From assembly GCA_037954325.1 (NCBI GenBank), contig JBBMNZ010000013.1:3071501-3135500 (forward strand): 64,000 nucleotides of DNA. Reading direction: 5' to 3'. This DNA comes from Fistularia commersonii. Lineage: Eukaryota; Chordata; Actinopteri; Syngnathiformes; Fistulariidae. The notes under the pieces are model-generated. The model saw nothing but the letters and a program-made list of their open reading frames with translations. It had not been told where the DNA came from and did not search any database. Positions within the stretch are counted from its first letter, which is position 1. Each line of letters begins with the position of its first letter. Positions 38,051 to 48,514 of the stretch are shown in pieces. The position numbers and the translations under genes are program-made.

Positions 38051-41000
38051 CTTCTGAGAGAGCACAGAAACCACAGGTAGACACACAGAAGCACAGCGGG
38101 GAGAGACAAAAAAAAAAAAAAAAAAAAAAAAAGGCTGGTCAGGAAAGCCGTAAGATAACATGTCTTTTTAACCAGAAATCTGAGAATCCAAAAATTTCTC
38201 ACCTTTCCCACCAGTTTCCCTCGGCGATTCATGCACAGGTAGAAATTGGTTTCTTTACCCCGGATTCTCACCTGGCTACCAAAGGTGTCGGCCTCCACTA
38301 CGAGCTGGGCTTGTGAAGGGACAGACAGAAGGACAGACAGACATTAGAGCCTAATGGGAGATAAAACACTGATGTGCAATCAGGGGAGGCAGGAGAAGCC
38401 GTGCCTCACTTACCAATCTTGGAATGAAACAAAAGAATTAAATGGTTAGATTTATCCCTAATTTGCACCATAAAGGTATTTTTTTTTCAACTTCATCAGT
38501 TTTAGATTGCTTTTCTGTTCAAAGTCGCTGGATTTTCACATTTACTTTTCAAGTACTGAGAGGAGATGTGCGGTGAGGCAGCCGACAGTTGAGCCTCAAC
38601 GTCGAATGCGCAGCTGACTGCCGGCACGCTCTGCACTAAGATCGTATTGCCGTCTCTCTGTGTGTCCCTATCAAGATTTTTAAATGCTTTTGCTGTATGA
38701 ACTACATTTCCAATGTACAGAGTCAACAACAGTATGAGTGTTGCTAGTTTGTTGTGCCGGGCGATCATAAAACGTCCGCAAAGAGCCATGAAGTGAGGCA
38801 CGCAGTTCCCCTGCCTCATGGTAGGGGGCGCTCCTGCTTCCAGGGATTCTTCGCCAGCTACGAACCTCACCGCACGTCGCCGAGATGAAAAGAATACTGT
38901 CAGTACGTAATGTTTCATTTTCATCGCTCTTTAAAAAGAATGATGTTGCCCGCTTTTCATTCCACCCTTACCCTCCAAAAAAAAAAAAAAAAGTAAAAAA
39001 AAGAAACCCAGTACAAATTTGAGCGACACTAATTGTACGGATCGCCAAAGTACCTTTAAATCAGGTTTGACTTTTAAAACCCAGATAACAGTTCACGTTA
39101 AATTGAACTTTTAGGATTCATAGTTGCTTTTAAACCTGCGGATAAATCAGAGACAGATGTAAACGTCTCCGGTCGGACAGATGGTTTTAAGATAAGCCTG
39201 GTCACACACTCGGATGTGAGGCCACTGACCACAAACGGGCCTCGTAAAAAAAAGATAACGGTCCGGAGTGGACGGTGCGCAGCGTGCCGGGAAAAGCGGG
39301 GGAATATTCCGACTGATTGCAATGTTGTTGTTGTTGTTGCGAGGAATACGCATGTGTGGTAGTGGTTAGTATGTGTGTGTGTGTGTGTGTGTTTGGTGCA
39401 CGCATGATCACCCGGCCGGCCCGTATCACTTCACAACTACACATCTTCAAAGCCTGTTTGTGCCTGTTTAAAAATAAATGCCTAAAATGGTTCCTACATG
39501 ACCTCAGTCAACAAAGGGGTCAAGAAAAATCAATACCTCCCTCCCTCTTCTTGTCCTCTTCCTCTCTTCCCCCCGACTCTCCTCTCATCTGCTTTCTGCT
39601 TTTTATTTTTTTGTCTCTTTGCGTTTATATCTTTGCGCACCTGCCCCGTGCGTGCTTTATTTCTTCTCGATCCGCCTTGGGTTGCCGGATAATAGCTCGG
39701 TGATAGTTGTATAAAGTCTCGTACTTCATGACTTGGCTCTCCTCTGCCCATTGATTGTGTGGGGTTTCAGAATGGGTTACACATTGCTCAGGGAGAAGGT
39801 GGAGTGAAGGATGTGGTGGGGGATGGAAAGAGGTAGTGTTAAAGAATGGAGGGAGGAAGGGAAAAAACCTGCTGTTTTAAATCCAGAGGAGAAAACTGTG
39901 TGGATAAGAAATCAATAAATAGATCAATAAAGGAGATGAGCTTCTAACACTCAGTCTGACACTCTGCCTACCAGGATTTTCCCTCGAACTCACGCTTTTT
40001 TTTTTTTCGCCGACTTCTTCCTCTCGCTTTTCTGCCTTTTCCTCTCTTGTGAATCATCGAGTCAGACAGTCGATGAAGCCTTTGTACGACCGAGACCGGC
40101 TCCTCTTCGCCGGCGCCAAAGGCCGGGAAGGCACATGCACGACTTTGCGTTTAAATGCACATTTAACAGTCGACCCGCTGTCTCGACGCACATCTATCTG
40201 CGTGTGATTTACCATATTTGTCTCCGTCCTCTCCGCGGGCGCTTATTCTGCGTCCCAGCACTTGGACATGTTTCCCGCTGGTACGGCTATACAGCTGGTA
40301 AACGCGGTGGTGTCGTCGACTCATGGTGTCTCGCACCTGCGTCTGGTTCTCCACGTGCACGCTGAAGTTGACCCCATCCACGCCGAGCACCTGCTGGGAT
40401 GACACACACACACACGTATCCAAAAGGTTGGCACACACACACACACAACCGCCGAGCCGTTAGCTCGTCCGTTTACGGATCCGATAGACTCTCACCTGTA
40501 ATGGATTGCACATCACCAGCAACATCTGGATACATCTGGAAAAAGTAGAAACAGATGGGCTTAGAAATCGTAGGCAACATGGAAGGTTGGAAGAATCAGG
40601 CGTGACAACATCATTTCCATCTCTTTCTTCTTTGCCGGTCTGTCTGTTCAACATCTCTTTTCCTTATTGGGTGATTACTCACGCGGCTGCGGCGGCGGCG
40701 GCGGCGGCGACGTGACATACGGACAGGCAGATGTCCAGGGATCGGGGCGGACAGACAACACCCAGAGCCGTGTTTATAGTTATGCTACCAGCCTTCTGTA
40801 CGAGCCTACTTTCTGACCGGGCTGTGACTTTCACCCGCACCGAAATCTGGCCTCCAAATGACCCGATTGGACCGTAGTGAAATTGCAAATGCCGAGACAG
40901 CTAGAACATGTTTTTCTTCGGACATAAAAGGGAACGGTTTATTTGGCTGCTCCGTATATGTAGACAGCTGGGCTGGACTACAGGTGTACGCTGCTATGAC

Positions 41001-43960
41001 GTGGCTTCGGAAAGTCGGGGATTGTGTCCGTTATTACAGATGCCGTGAAAATTTGGGAATATTAACTACCAAATATGTCACTCGTGGACGAATCCGCCGA
41101 TGGGGAAATCGTCGCTGTGAAATTCCGCCGATACGAAAGCCGAACAGCTTCTCTCTTGACCGGTTAGTAACTCGCTCCTATTGGACATTTACAGGCAACA
41201 TTGAGTCCGAAAACAGCTGGTTACATTCACAATTATTTTTTTTCTTGCTTCTTAATTGAAGTTTATACCGTGACCTTGAATCCATCATTTATTATTTATA
41301 GCTATAGACAGGAATGGTTCTGTTGTCTAGAATCTAGTCTGTCAGACCTTGAGCTGCTCTGAATTAGTGGCTGAAGATTTGACAAAGTTCAGAACCCAGT
41401 GTGTGGGCTGAAAAGCAATTTTAGAAATTTTGTCTTTCCCCACCTCATCCTTTGCTGTCTCTCTGCATACCTCTCTCTCTCTCTCGTGCACTCTCTCTCT
41501 CTCTCGTGCACTCTCTCCCTCTCTCTTTCTCTTCCTCAACCCCAACCACCACCGATACCTTTCTCCTATCATTCCCTGCCTCCCATCTTTATGTTTGGGG
41601 TTAGCAAGGTGACTCCTCCACACTGTCATGGGCATGAACACAGATGTGTGCAGTGTGTGTTTGTGTAGAGTGTGTGTGTGTGTGTGTGTGTGAGTGGTGG
41701 TGGTGGGGTAACAGGAGGAGCAGGCAGCTGACAACCAGGCCAAAGCAAAGACATATGCACTGCTAAAAGAGGTAGATAGTGAGGAGGAGAGAGAGCTACG
41801 CTGTGAGGGACAGAAAGGGATAGCAGGTAGGACACAGGAAGTTGATGTAAATATAAATAAACAAGAGATGCAGCCAGAGAAGAAGAAAAAGGAATAGAGG
41901 AAGAGGTTTCACCGAGGTTGGTGACAATAAGGCGTGTCAGGTAAGACATTTCCAGGTGACCAAATTAGAGAAACTGGAGTGATAGCCTAGCGTGGCGCTA
42001 GGCGACAAAGAGATAAATAATAGGAAAGAACGAAAAGGGGGTTCGGGGGTTGAAGAACTCCACCGGCACGTCGCTCCTTCCCAACCCACGCATACATACA
42101 TACATACATCACTGACACCGGCGTCCCTTACTTTCCCATAGCTGGTGTGTTGGCTTTTGAGTCATTCTAATAGATGCAGACATCCCGGGCAATGCAACAC
42201 CGGGCCCGAAACATTTTGCCTGCACAGCCGAAAAAACCCGAGCGCCTGTGCATGGTGAGGACTCTCAGCTGTTAAAACACCAAAGCTGCGCCGCTGCCGA
42301 GGACACTGCAGGAAAAGTGCCTCAGCACTGGATTCCCTGCTCCCACAAAAACCACAGACACTCCATATTATGCCAGCCACAAAGAGAAGGAGAAGGAGAG
42401 AGGAAAGAGGGAGACGGGATCACTTGGGTGGGGGAGGGATGAGAAAAGGAGAGAATAAGCGCAGCGTGAAAGTTGGGGAGAGTAAAGACAGGAGAGAGGA
42501 GGGAAAGCCCGGTGCGCGCTGGGTTCGGGCCAAAACAAACAAGGGTCTGACATCATAAACCTGCGTCCCAGCAGATTTACCATATGAAGGCTGCGGTTAG
42601 ACGAGCAGGCCACAGCAGCGAGGACCGGGCACCGGTGTGTGGAGCGCGAGCGGTCGGCCCGGTGGGGCTCCGCACAGAGCCGTGGTTTTCGGGTTGTGTG
42701 TAGCGGCGGTTAAAGCGGTAGGCCGACGCCGACGCGGTGGGCTTCGGCCCGCTGCAGGAGTCTCAGATGTTCAGCCGCGGGCGTACGAGCGGTATTGACG
42801 TTAACCGACCCGGCGGCGGAACAATGGTTGAAGAAGCAGACGGCCTCGATACGGCGAAGAAAGAGCGACAGGTTGTCGTCGCGGCGATGCGCTCTCCGCC
42901 TTCCCCTTCGGCCCGGGGAGCCCGATCGAGGCGGCGAGACGTCGTTTTGGGAACGGATGCACATTTCGATGAAGTCAATTGGCTGCGGCGAAGGTGATGG
43001 GCAAGACGGAAATGAACGGATAGATGATTGGCTCTCGTAGAACCAAACCAAAACCAGCAGACTAAACAGTCGGTCTGCCTCCACTCAGATACTGCCAGGG
43101 GCGCCATCATTCATCAGTTATTAATTCATACTTTTTTTTTTCTTTTTTTTTTATCTCAGCGAGTATCTGTGGAAAAAAAAGGGGGTATAAGCGAGACTGG
43201 AAGACAGATGTAGGCAGTTAGGTGGGTAAATGGAGAGAGTGAGACGCAGAAGAGAAGACAGAAAGTCAGGCAGACTCGAGCAGTAGCGGCACACACCCTG
43301 TCCAGGTTGTGTGAGGAATGAGAAATATCTGGAGATGACTGCCATCTGGGTGAAGTACAGCCGACACAAAGAAAGAAAAATAAATCCATTGGCTTTTAAC
43401 AAGACACACCTCGAATGGGCAAACTCAAGCCCCTTAAGTCTTTATCCCCCTTCCTGAGATCTGCACTTGGCGCGTTATCATTTTCCTATCCCACCAGATA
43501 GAGCCGGTGTTATTTGACTAAACTTCTTAAATATTTTCAATGGAGGGGAAAAACATTTTTGGCAATGAGAAAATTGACTTTCTGAGCCAGTTTGGCCATC
43601 CCTGAAGTAAGTGCAGATGGTGATGGAGATGTTTATGGCAGGTTTTATGAGTAACAGGGCCCTGACTCTGACCCAGTGACCCTGAACTGTCAGCCAATCA
43701 AAACAGGGCCTTCATGGCATGTTTTCTACGGGGACTGATGAGGAGTGATGTCATTTCGAGACATTCGCAACCTTCCACTCCATCATCTTCATCCGCACCT
43801 ACCAGACCTGCGCTCGGCGCCGACGGGAGGGAAAGTTTCGGGGCCCGGGGCCGAAGAAATTCTAGTATGGCACCTTTTTTTTTTGAAAAAAAAAAAAAAA
43901 AAAAAAAAAAAAGAAGAAAGTCACTTACAAGACGGTCAGCGTGGAAAGAAGGGACCACAT
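37781..43960 (-). CDS. FGF18: Fibroblast growth factor 18
   Basis: Five coding exons on the minus strand join to 208 residues (human FGF18: 207). Exons in transcript order: 43960-43929, 40535-40496, 40390-40213, 38309-38203, 38050-37781. FGF18 is a secreted heparin-binding ligand of the FGF8/17/18 subfamily acting mainly through FGFR c-isoforms in skeletal, lung and midbrain development. The hydrophobic start (residues 1-24, [13 protein letters not shown]) is the signal peptide. The core carries [40 protein letters not shown] and the paired Cys109/Cys127. [10 protein letters not shown] and a basic tail follow. [13 protein letters not shown] and the FBXW11 neighbour separate it from FGF8 and FGF17. 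Sequons: N32, N39, N122; the mammalian N137 site reads NHYT here and is lost. Paralogue a or b not resolved. Confidence 0.96.
38108..38132 (+). repeat. A25 homopolymer in FGF18 intron 4
   Basis: On the transcribed strand this is a T-run 55-80 nt before the exon 5 acceptor, so it may add to the polypyrimidine region. Confidence 0.85.
38203..38309 (-). CDS. FGF18: FGF18 coding exon 4 (residues 84-119)
   Basis: Encodes [20 protein letters not shown] then [14 protein letters not shown]. 107 nt; acceptor CACAAG, donor AAG|GTGAGA; ends in phase 0. Confidence 0.95.
38380..38900. repeat. Possible DNA-transposon fragment
   Basis: CAGGGGAGGCAGGAGAAGCC and GTGCCTCACTTACC near one end and GTGAGGCACGCAG, CCCTGCCTCATGG, GAACCTCACCGC near the other give imperfect inverted words around a GC-richer interior. 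I recognise no family; this is an impression from word symmetry. Confidence 0.3.
39371..39392 (+). repeat. (GT)11 microsatellite
   Basis: Uninterrupted GT run in FGF18 intron 3. Confidence 0.9.
40213..40390 (-). CDS. FGF18: FGF18 coding exon 3 (residues 25-84)
   Basis: Encodes [20 protein letters not shown] then [20 protein letters not shown] and [19 protein letters not shown]. It carries two sequons, NFS (N32) and NQT (N39). Acceptor is tandem CAGCAG; first-AG use would start the exon at 40393 and add Gln. Donor G|GTAAAT splits Ala84. Confidence 0.94.
40496..40535 (-). CDS. FGF18: FGF18 coding exon 2 (signal peptide core)
   Basis: A 40-nt microexon encoding [13 protein letters not shown]. 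Acceptor TTTTTCCAG, donor CAG|GTGAGA. It was located by the frame of exons 1 and 3 and resembles the hydrophobic core of vertebrate FGF18 leaders. Confidence 0.88.
41670..41692 (+). repeat. (GT)n microsatellite
   Basis: About 11 GT units in FGF18 intron 1, followed by GGTGG repeats. Confidence 0.85.
42560..43000. promoter_or_regulatory. CpG-dense island in FGF18 intron 1
   Basis: CpG-rich sequence such as GGAGCGCGAGCGGTCGGCCC and GCCGACGCCGACGCGGTGGG contrasts with the flanking AT-rich intron. Open frames exist on both strands because of the GC content but resemble nothing. It could be a CpG-island promoter or enhancer of FGF18. Confidence 0.4.
43886..43912 (+). repeat. A27 homopolymer
   Basis: Lies within 45 nt of the FGF18 exon 1 donor. 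On the transcribed strand it is a T-run starting 17 nt into the intron. Confidence 0.85.
43929..43960 (-). CDS. FGF18: FGF18 coding exon 1 (residues 1-11)
   Basis: Encodes [10 protein letters not shown] plus two bases of a Leu codon, then a consensus donor TT|GTAAGT. The start MWS and the leader resemble fish FGF18. Frame and phase fit exon 2 exactly, giving a total of 208 residues. Confidence 0.85.
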
Positions 43961-44500
43961 CGCTTCCCCCCTCCACTGTGGAAACTGGGCCAGAGACAGT
44001 CTCCTCGCTTGGTCCGAGCCAGTCCGGAGGAGAGTTCCCCTCTGTGGCTGAGATCCGAAGGTTCTTGGGCAGAGTCAGTGGGCACTCCCGTTGGCATGGG
44101 CGACGGCGTGCACCCGGTTTCCCCCCGGCGTGGGTGAGTGCGCGGTCCCGGGCTCGGTGGGGTGTGAGGCCAAATGAACTGTGCCACTGTGACCGCCGGG
44201 CAACCTCCTAACAGCTGTCCGGGACCGGGAGAGAGTCAAGTGGGCGGGTGGGGGTGGGGAGGGTGCGGGTGAAAGGAGGGTGGGAGGGGGTGGGGGGGGG
44301 GTTAAAACACTGCGCGTCCCCGACAGGGGAAGGAACAGGTGAAATCGTGCACACGCTTCGCGGGATCACACGCAGCACCGCTTTCTTACGACCGCGTTGA
44401 CCCGCACAATTACGCGCGATGGGGACGGATTGCGCTCCGTGCGTAATCCCTGTGTGCGTAATCCAGCGAGATCCCCCCCTGGTTGAAACTAAATAAAACT
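43961..44500 (-). promoter_or_regulatory. FGF18: FGF18 5' UTR and promoter region
   Basis: CpG-rich sequence upstream of the ATG (higher coordinates). It includes a G-run array on the + strand at 44241-44301. The transcription start and any further 5' UTR exon were not identified. Confidence 0.45.
44241..44301 (+). promoter_or_regulatory. G-rich array with G-quadruplex potential
   Basis: GGGCGGGTGGGGGTGGGGAG is followed by further G3-G10 runs separated by short loops, enough for several intramolecular quadruplexes. It lies about 300 bp upstream of the FGF18 ATG, with the G-strand being the non-transcribed orientation's complement. A second G-run lies at 44747-44766. Confidence 0.6.
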
Positions 44501-46120
44501 GTCGGTGCGGGAGGGATGTTTGGTTTTTGGTTTGTTTTTTGTTTTTTTAGTCCTGGCAGAGCTGTAGTAACTGTCGGAGATGGGCGGTCTGGTCAGGTTG
44601 ATGGTGCAAACGGCAAGCTGGAGACGGGGGTTCTGCAGGCGCAGGGCAGTGGAAGGCGATCTCGGTCATGTCTGCGCGTAAAAGCCGGGTCAAGGGGTCT
44701 TTGACCAACGGTGTCCTGCAGCAAGAAGCGGTGGCGGTGTGTGTGTGGGGGGGGGGGGAGGGGGGTAGTCCTGGAGCGGTCCCGTTCAGGAGGGGTTGGG
44801 GGAAGGGGTGGCTGGAGAGGATGGGAACAGCTGTGGTCCGCCACCCGCGACACGCAGAGGAAATGACAGCCGCACTTTGCACCTGATTTTCCGGACTTCC
44901 CCCGCTGCCTCAGCCGCTGGTTACCGCCTGGCTGCAGTAGTCCTCCGTGTGCCTTCTCGACACAATATCAGCCAAAAACACAGCACGATGACATCACCTC
45001 CAAAATGTTTGAAGGGGGGAAAATGCAATCCGATCTTTTTATTTATTTTTTTTAGACGTAGAAAGTTTTTTTTTTTTTTTTTTTTAGGAGTTTCTCTGGA
45101 AGGGAGGAAAAAACACGAAAGTCTCTCCGTTCCGAGAAAAGAAAAAAAAAAAAAAAACGAACTCCGCGTTGCAAGAAGAGGGGAGTCAAGGTCGTCAATT
45201 TCTACAGAAATAATAATTTAAAAGTTAAACGGGCGCACGGGAAATGTGTTTACCCGAAATCACACTGACAGATCGACTCCCAACCCAGAACCCTGACCGT
45301 CCCTCTCCCCCTTATACATGCCCCCTTCTTCATTCACAGGAGAAAAAGGCAAAAAAAAAAAAAAAAAACAACCCAGTCGTGCGCCTTAATCCACTCTTCT
45401 GGTATTAAGAAGCTCTTTCTCGTTTTCAAAAAAAAAAAAAAAAAAAAATCCAAATGTTTCCTTCCATAAAGAGCTCCTCTTGAGGGGGGCTGCACAGGAG
45501 AGGCGCGTCGGCAGGCACAGACCTCACTCCAAGAAAACCAGAACAAGATTTTAACAGACGCGGATCAATCCTCCCTCCTTCCCTCCCTCCCTCCCTCCCC
45601 TCGCCTCCTCTCCTCTCCTCCTTCCCTCCCACCTCTTTCTCTCTTTCTCTCACTCACACGCACATGCACACTTACTGGATCAAAATGGGATTAGTCAGTG
45701 GCTATGCGATGCCGACCAAACTTCAACTGCAAAAAGTATAAATTCCAGCAAGTGCCGGGTAGTTGATACCAATTCCTGTCCACAGTGCGAATGTTACCAA
45801 ATAGTTTGTCATGATACAATAATTTCCCTCGGGGTTCCTTGTTTCGCATTGCTTTAATTCGACAGAGACACGCCTGCAAATTCCGATTAAAAAAATGTAC
45901 TGGAAATGTCAATTCATCCACACATAAATGCAGAAAAAAAAAAACATTTCAACTGGGTTTAAAACTCGACGGAGTGTGGAGATAATCTGTTATATAAGTT
46001 TTTGTTTTTCTTTTTCTTTTCTTTTTTTTTTTTTTTGTGAAAGGACACCTGCCCCAAAAGTGGATTTATATTTGTATCAACAGACATCTTGGCCCCGAAG
46101 ATAACCTCGCCGCTGCTGCC
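44501..46120. other. FGF18 5' flank
   Basis: Moderately GC-rich non-coding DNA with A- and T-runs at 45067-45086, 45141-45157, 45351-45369 and 45429-45449 and a polypyrimidine stretch at 45570-45650. No exon was supported on either strand. Confidence 0.55.
45570..45650 (+). repeat. Polypyrimidine (CCCT/CTCC)n tract
   Basis: About 80 nearly pure pyrimidines with CCCTCCCTCC units. Such mirror-like tracts can form triplex (H-DNA). Confidence 0.75.
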
Positions 46121-46157
46121 TCAGGATGAAGGACAGTGCTCTCTCTTTCTCTCTCTG

Positions 46158-46158
<1 letters not shown>

Positions 46159-46192
<34 letters not shown>
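46159..46192 (+). repeat. (CA)17 microsatellite
   Basis: Uninterrupted CA run preceded by a CT-rich stretch. Confidence 0.9.
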
Positions 46193-46194
<2 letters not shown>

Positions 46195-46485
46195 CAAACG
46201 CATAGCACAGCGTGATCGAGAGGAGTCCAGTCAATCTGTGTTGAAATCATGTGTTCAAACTCCCCGTTTCTTAACTTTTAAGTTAAACCTTAAGAGGGAA
46301 AAATGAAAAAGAATGGGAGACAGTCGGGAGGGTGGTATGTAAGCACAGACACGGATCCAAAACGAACATTTCTCAGGGATTTCGGCAGCAACGCCCGCTC
46401 TGCGCTCCCCAAAATTCCCTCTCACCGCCGTACAACCGCAGACGGTCAGCCAAGCCAACACAACACTCCTGCCATACCTTTCATT

Positions 46486-46486
<1 letters not shown>

Positions 46487-46517
<31 letters not shown>
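46487..46517 (+). repeat. (AC)15 microsatellite
   Basis: Uninterrupted AC run. Confidence 0.9.
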
Positions 46518-46519
<2 letters not shown>

Positions 46520-46697
46520 GTGAGTGGGAACAGAGAGAGGGAGGGTACTTGTGTGCATGTACGTGTGTGTCTGTGCGCGCACTGAAGGTGGGAGGGGGTT
46601 GGCCTCATACATCAGGGACAGTTATCTTGGCTCCAAGATTAGGCTTATTCTTTTTCTACATTGTACTTTCAAATCACATGCGCGTGTGCACATACAC

Positions 46698-46698
<1 letters not shown>

Positions 46699-46734
<36 letters not shown>

Positions 46735-46762
46735 GACAGACATGCAGACAGACAGACAGAAA
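46699..46762 (+). repeat. Compound (GAAA)n-(CAGA)n microsatellite
   Basis: About eight GAAA units at 46699-46733 followed by GACAGACATGCAGACAGACA-type units. Confidence 0.9.
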
Positions 46763-47997
46763 AGAGAGTTCTGCAACTGGACAGGATTGTGCTGGGCTGG
46801 GAAGGGGTACTGTGGTTGAATGCCTTTCCAGTCATGCTCCATAGACAAGCTTCTGGCCTTCTTTCCTACCACTGGCTCTCTTCTCGTCTTTGCACCTGTG
46901 TCTCGGTGCTTTTTCACCGCTCACCGCACGGCTGCAAGGGACAAGAGTGTAAATGTTGTGGAGAAGGAACTGAACCGCATTCTGGTGATGAGGTATGGGC
47001 TCGTCTAGTACTGTTAAGCCCAGATGGAAGGGTTCAAAGTTGGACCGCGTTACCTCTGCCTATACTGCGAAAGCTCCGCGCTTCAGTCATCCGATACACG
47101 AGAGTCTAACTCAAAAAAAAAAAAAAAAAGTAATCGCGGATTTAGCTGATGATTACCGTTCCGTTTTGCTTTTGGTTTTTTTTTTTTTTTTCACCTCTCG
47201 GATCGTAAATAAATAATAAATAATCACGTGATTTACAGGAACTGAGCTGTATTCGCATCTGGAATGGCCGGCGATTTCAATGACAGGTTGTCCCTGAATG
47301 ATGCCGTAACAGGTTAGTCAGTGAACAAAGCTGCTGAAAGGTTGATCCTGATGTGATCCTCCCTGCTCTGCTAAACACTCATTAGTCGACGCCTGTAAAT
47401 GTGATGACAAATGATCAGCGGATGTTTTCGATCGTGCTTTTTTTTTTTTTTGTCGAAACGACAAACTTCGCGTTCCCCGAATCCCCGAACTCACGGAGAG
47501 TTCGTTACAAAAGGAGTCATTTATAAAACCGATGAAGCCTTTTGTCTTTCTGTTTTTCTTCCATCACATCATTCTTACCGTGTTTCATTTTCCGTCCTCC
47601 CTATCTGTCTCTACAATCTGTTATTTTATCTGCTTGCGCCGTCCCTCCCTCTTTTTGCAGCCAGCTTATTGATCGCTCGTGTCTTTGCCTCTGCAGATCC
47701 TGCCTATTGATCCTCAGCTAAGACACACAAACTTGTATTCGCGCACGTCGTCGCACTCGCGCGCGCCCCCCCCCCCCTTGTAATTTCTCAGCCCGTCACC
47801 AAATCCGTGCTTCTCGCCCGGATCGTAATTTATCCATAAATGCACATGTGCGCAAACATGTAGAGTCACCGGGACATATGTTTTTTTTTTTTTTTTTTTT
47901 TTTTGCATATACCCTCTGTCGTGTTGAATAGACTCGGCACTGATGGACGTTATGCCTTTGTGCTCCTCTCTCATCTCATTAAAGTGAATGAGAGCTC

Positions 47998-48000
<3 letters not shown>
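46763..48000. other. FGF18 5' flank, no gene recognised
   Basis: Holds homopolymers (A 47112-47127, T 47176-47191, T 47439-47450, C 47766-47777, T 47881-47904). Open frames across it are artefacts of low complexity. Confidence 0.55.

Positions 48001-48002
<2 letters not shown>

Positions 48003-48034
<32 letters not shown>
48003..48034 (+). repeat. (GT)16 microsatellite
   Basis: Uninterrupted GT run. Confidence 0.9.
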
Positions 48035-48037
<3 letters not shown>

Positions 48038-48419
48038 TGGACGTGTATCTGGGGCCCAGTAGCCGCTGTAGATCTGGACCTGGCGGCTTTCTTTCTGTAT
48101 CTCTCTGCCTTTCTTTGACTGGGCCTGCAGGCTTCTTCATCCAGGGAGCCTGGTCAATATGGCCATTCTGTCTAGCAATTAACATCGATCAGCGCCCGTC
48201 AATACCGTTACCACCCAGACAAAGACCCAGGGTGCATTGCGTGTGCTTGCCCTTTCTCTATCACAGTCCAACAAATCCCCAAACAGCGCTCTCATTATAT
48301 GAGGGCGTTCTGGCTTGACCCCAAGGTCATGATGGAGAAGAAGCACGTCGCGCTGGACCCAATGTTATGGGTGACTGGAGTGGAACCTGATGTAGAGGGT
48401 TCTGCATTGCGGGGCAGCG

Positions 48420-48421
<2 letters not shown>

Positions 48422-48460
<39 letters not shown>
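48422..48460 (+). repeat. (GT)19 microsatellite
   Basis: The longest uninterrupted GT run in the window, directly before the hAT-like element. Confidence 0.9.
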
Positions 48461-48462
<2 letters not shown>

Positions 48463-48514
48463 TCAAGTTTAGATACGGCTCGGTTCAGGCAATATCGGCT
48501 CCCGAGTGTCAGAT

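Larger units (their letters stand above)
38310..40212 (-). other. FGF18 intron 3
   Basis: Contains a possible transposon fragment (38380-38900) with a CTCF-like core (38822-38832), an A-run (38979-38993), a (TTG)n run (39322-39340) and (GT)n (39371-39392). No coding exon is seen. Confidence 0.6.
40536..43928 (-). other. FGF18 intron 1
   Basis: 3.4 kb. Holds (GCG)n at 40690-40709, a duplicated 20-bp CT/CGTGCA unit at 41471-41515, (GT)n at 41670-41692, and a CpG-dense patch at 42560-43000 that may be a second CpG island or regulatory element. An A27 run lies at 43886-43912 just past the exon 1 donor. Confidence 0.6.

Noticed and set aside
40355..40390. In-frame FGF8a-type alternative acceptor inside FGF18 exon 3
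   Set aside because: An AG occurs at AACTTCAG, matching the FGF8 position, but its use would put the rest of the exon out of frame.
42710..43110. GC-rich frames on both strands in FGF18 intron 1
   Set aside because: Both strands are open because CpG-rich DNA lacks stop codons; no family resemblance.
46303..47109. 268-residue frame, the longest in the window
   Set aside because: It crosses (AC)n, (GAAA)n and (CAGA)n microsatellites, has no known domain and no codon-type conservation that I can see.
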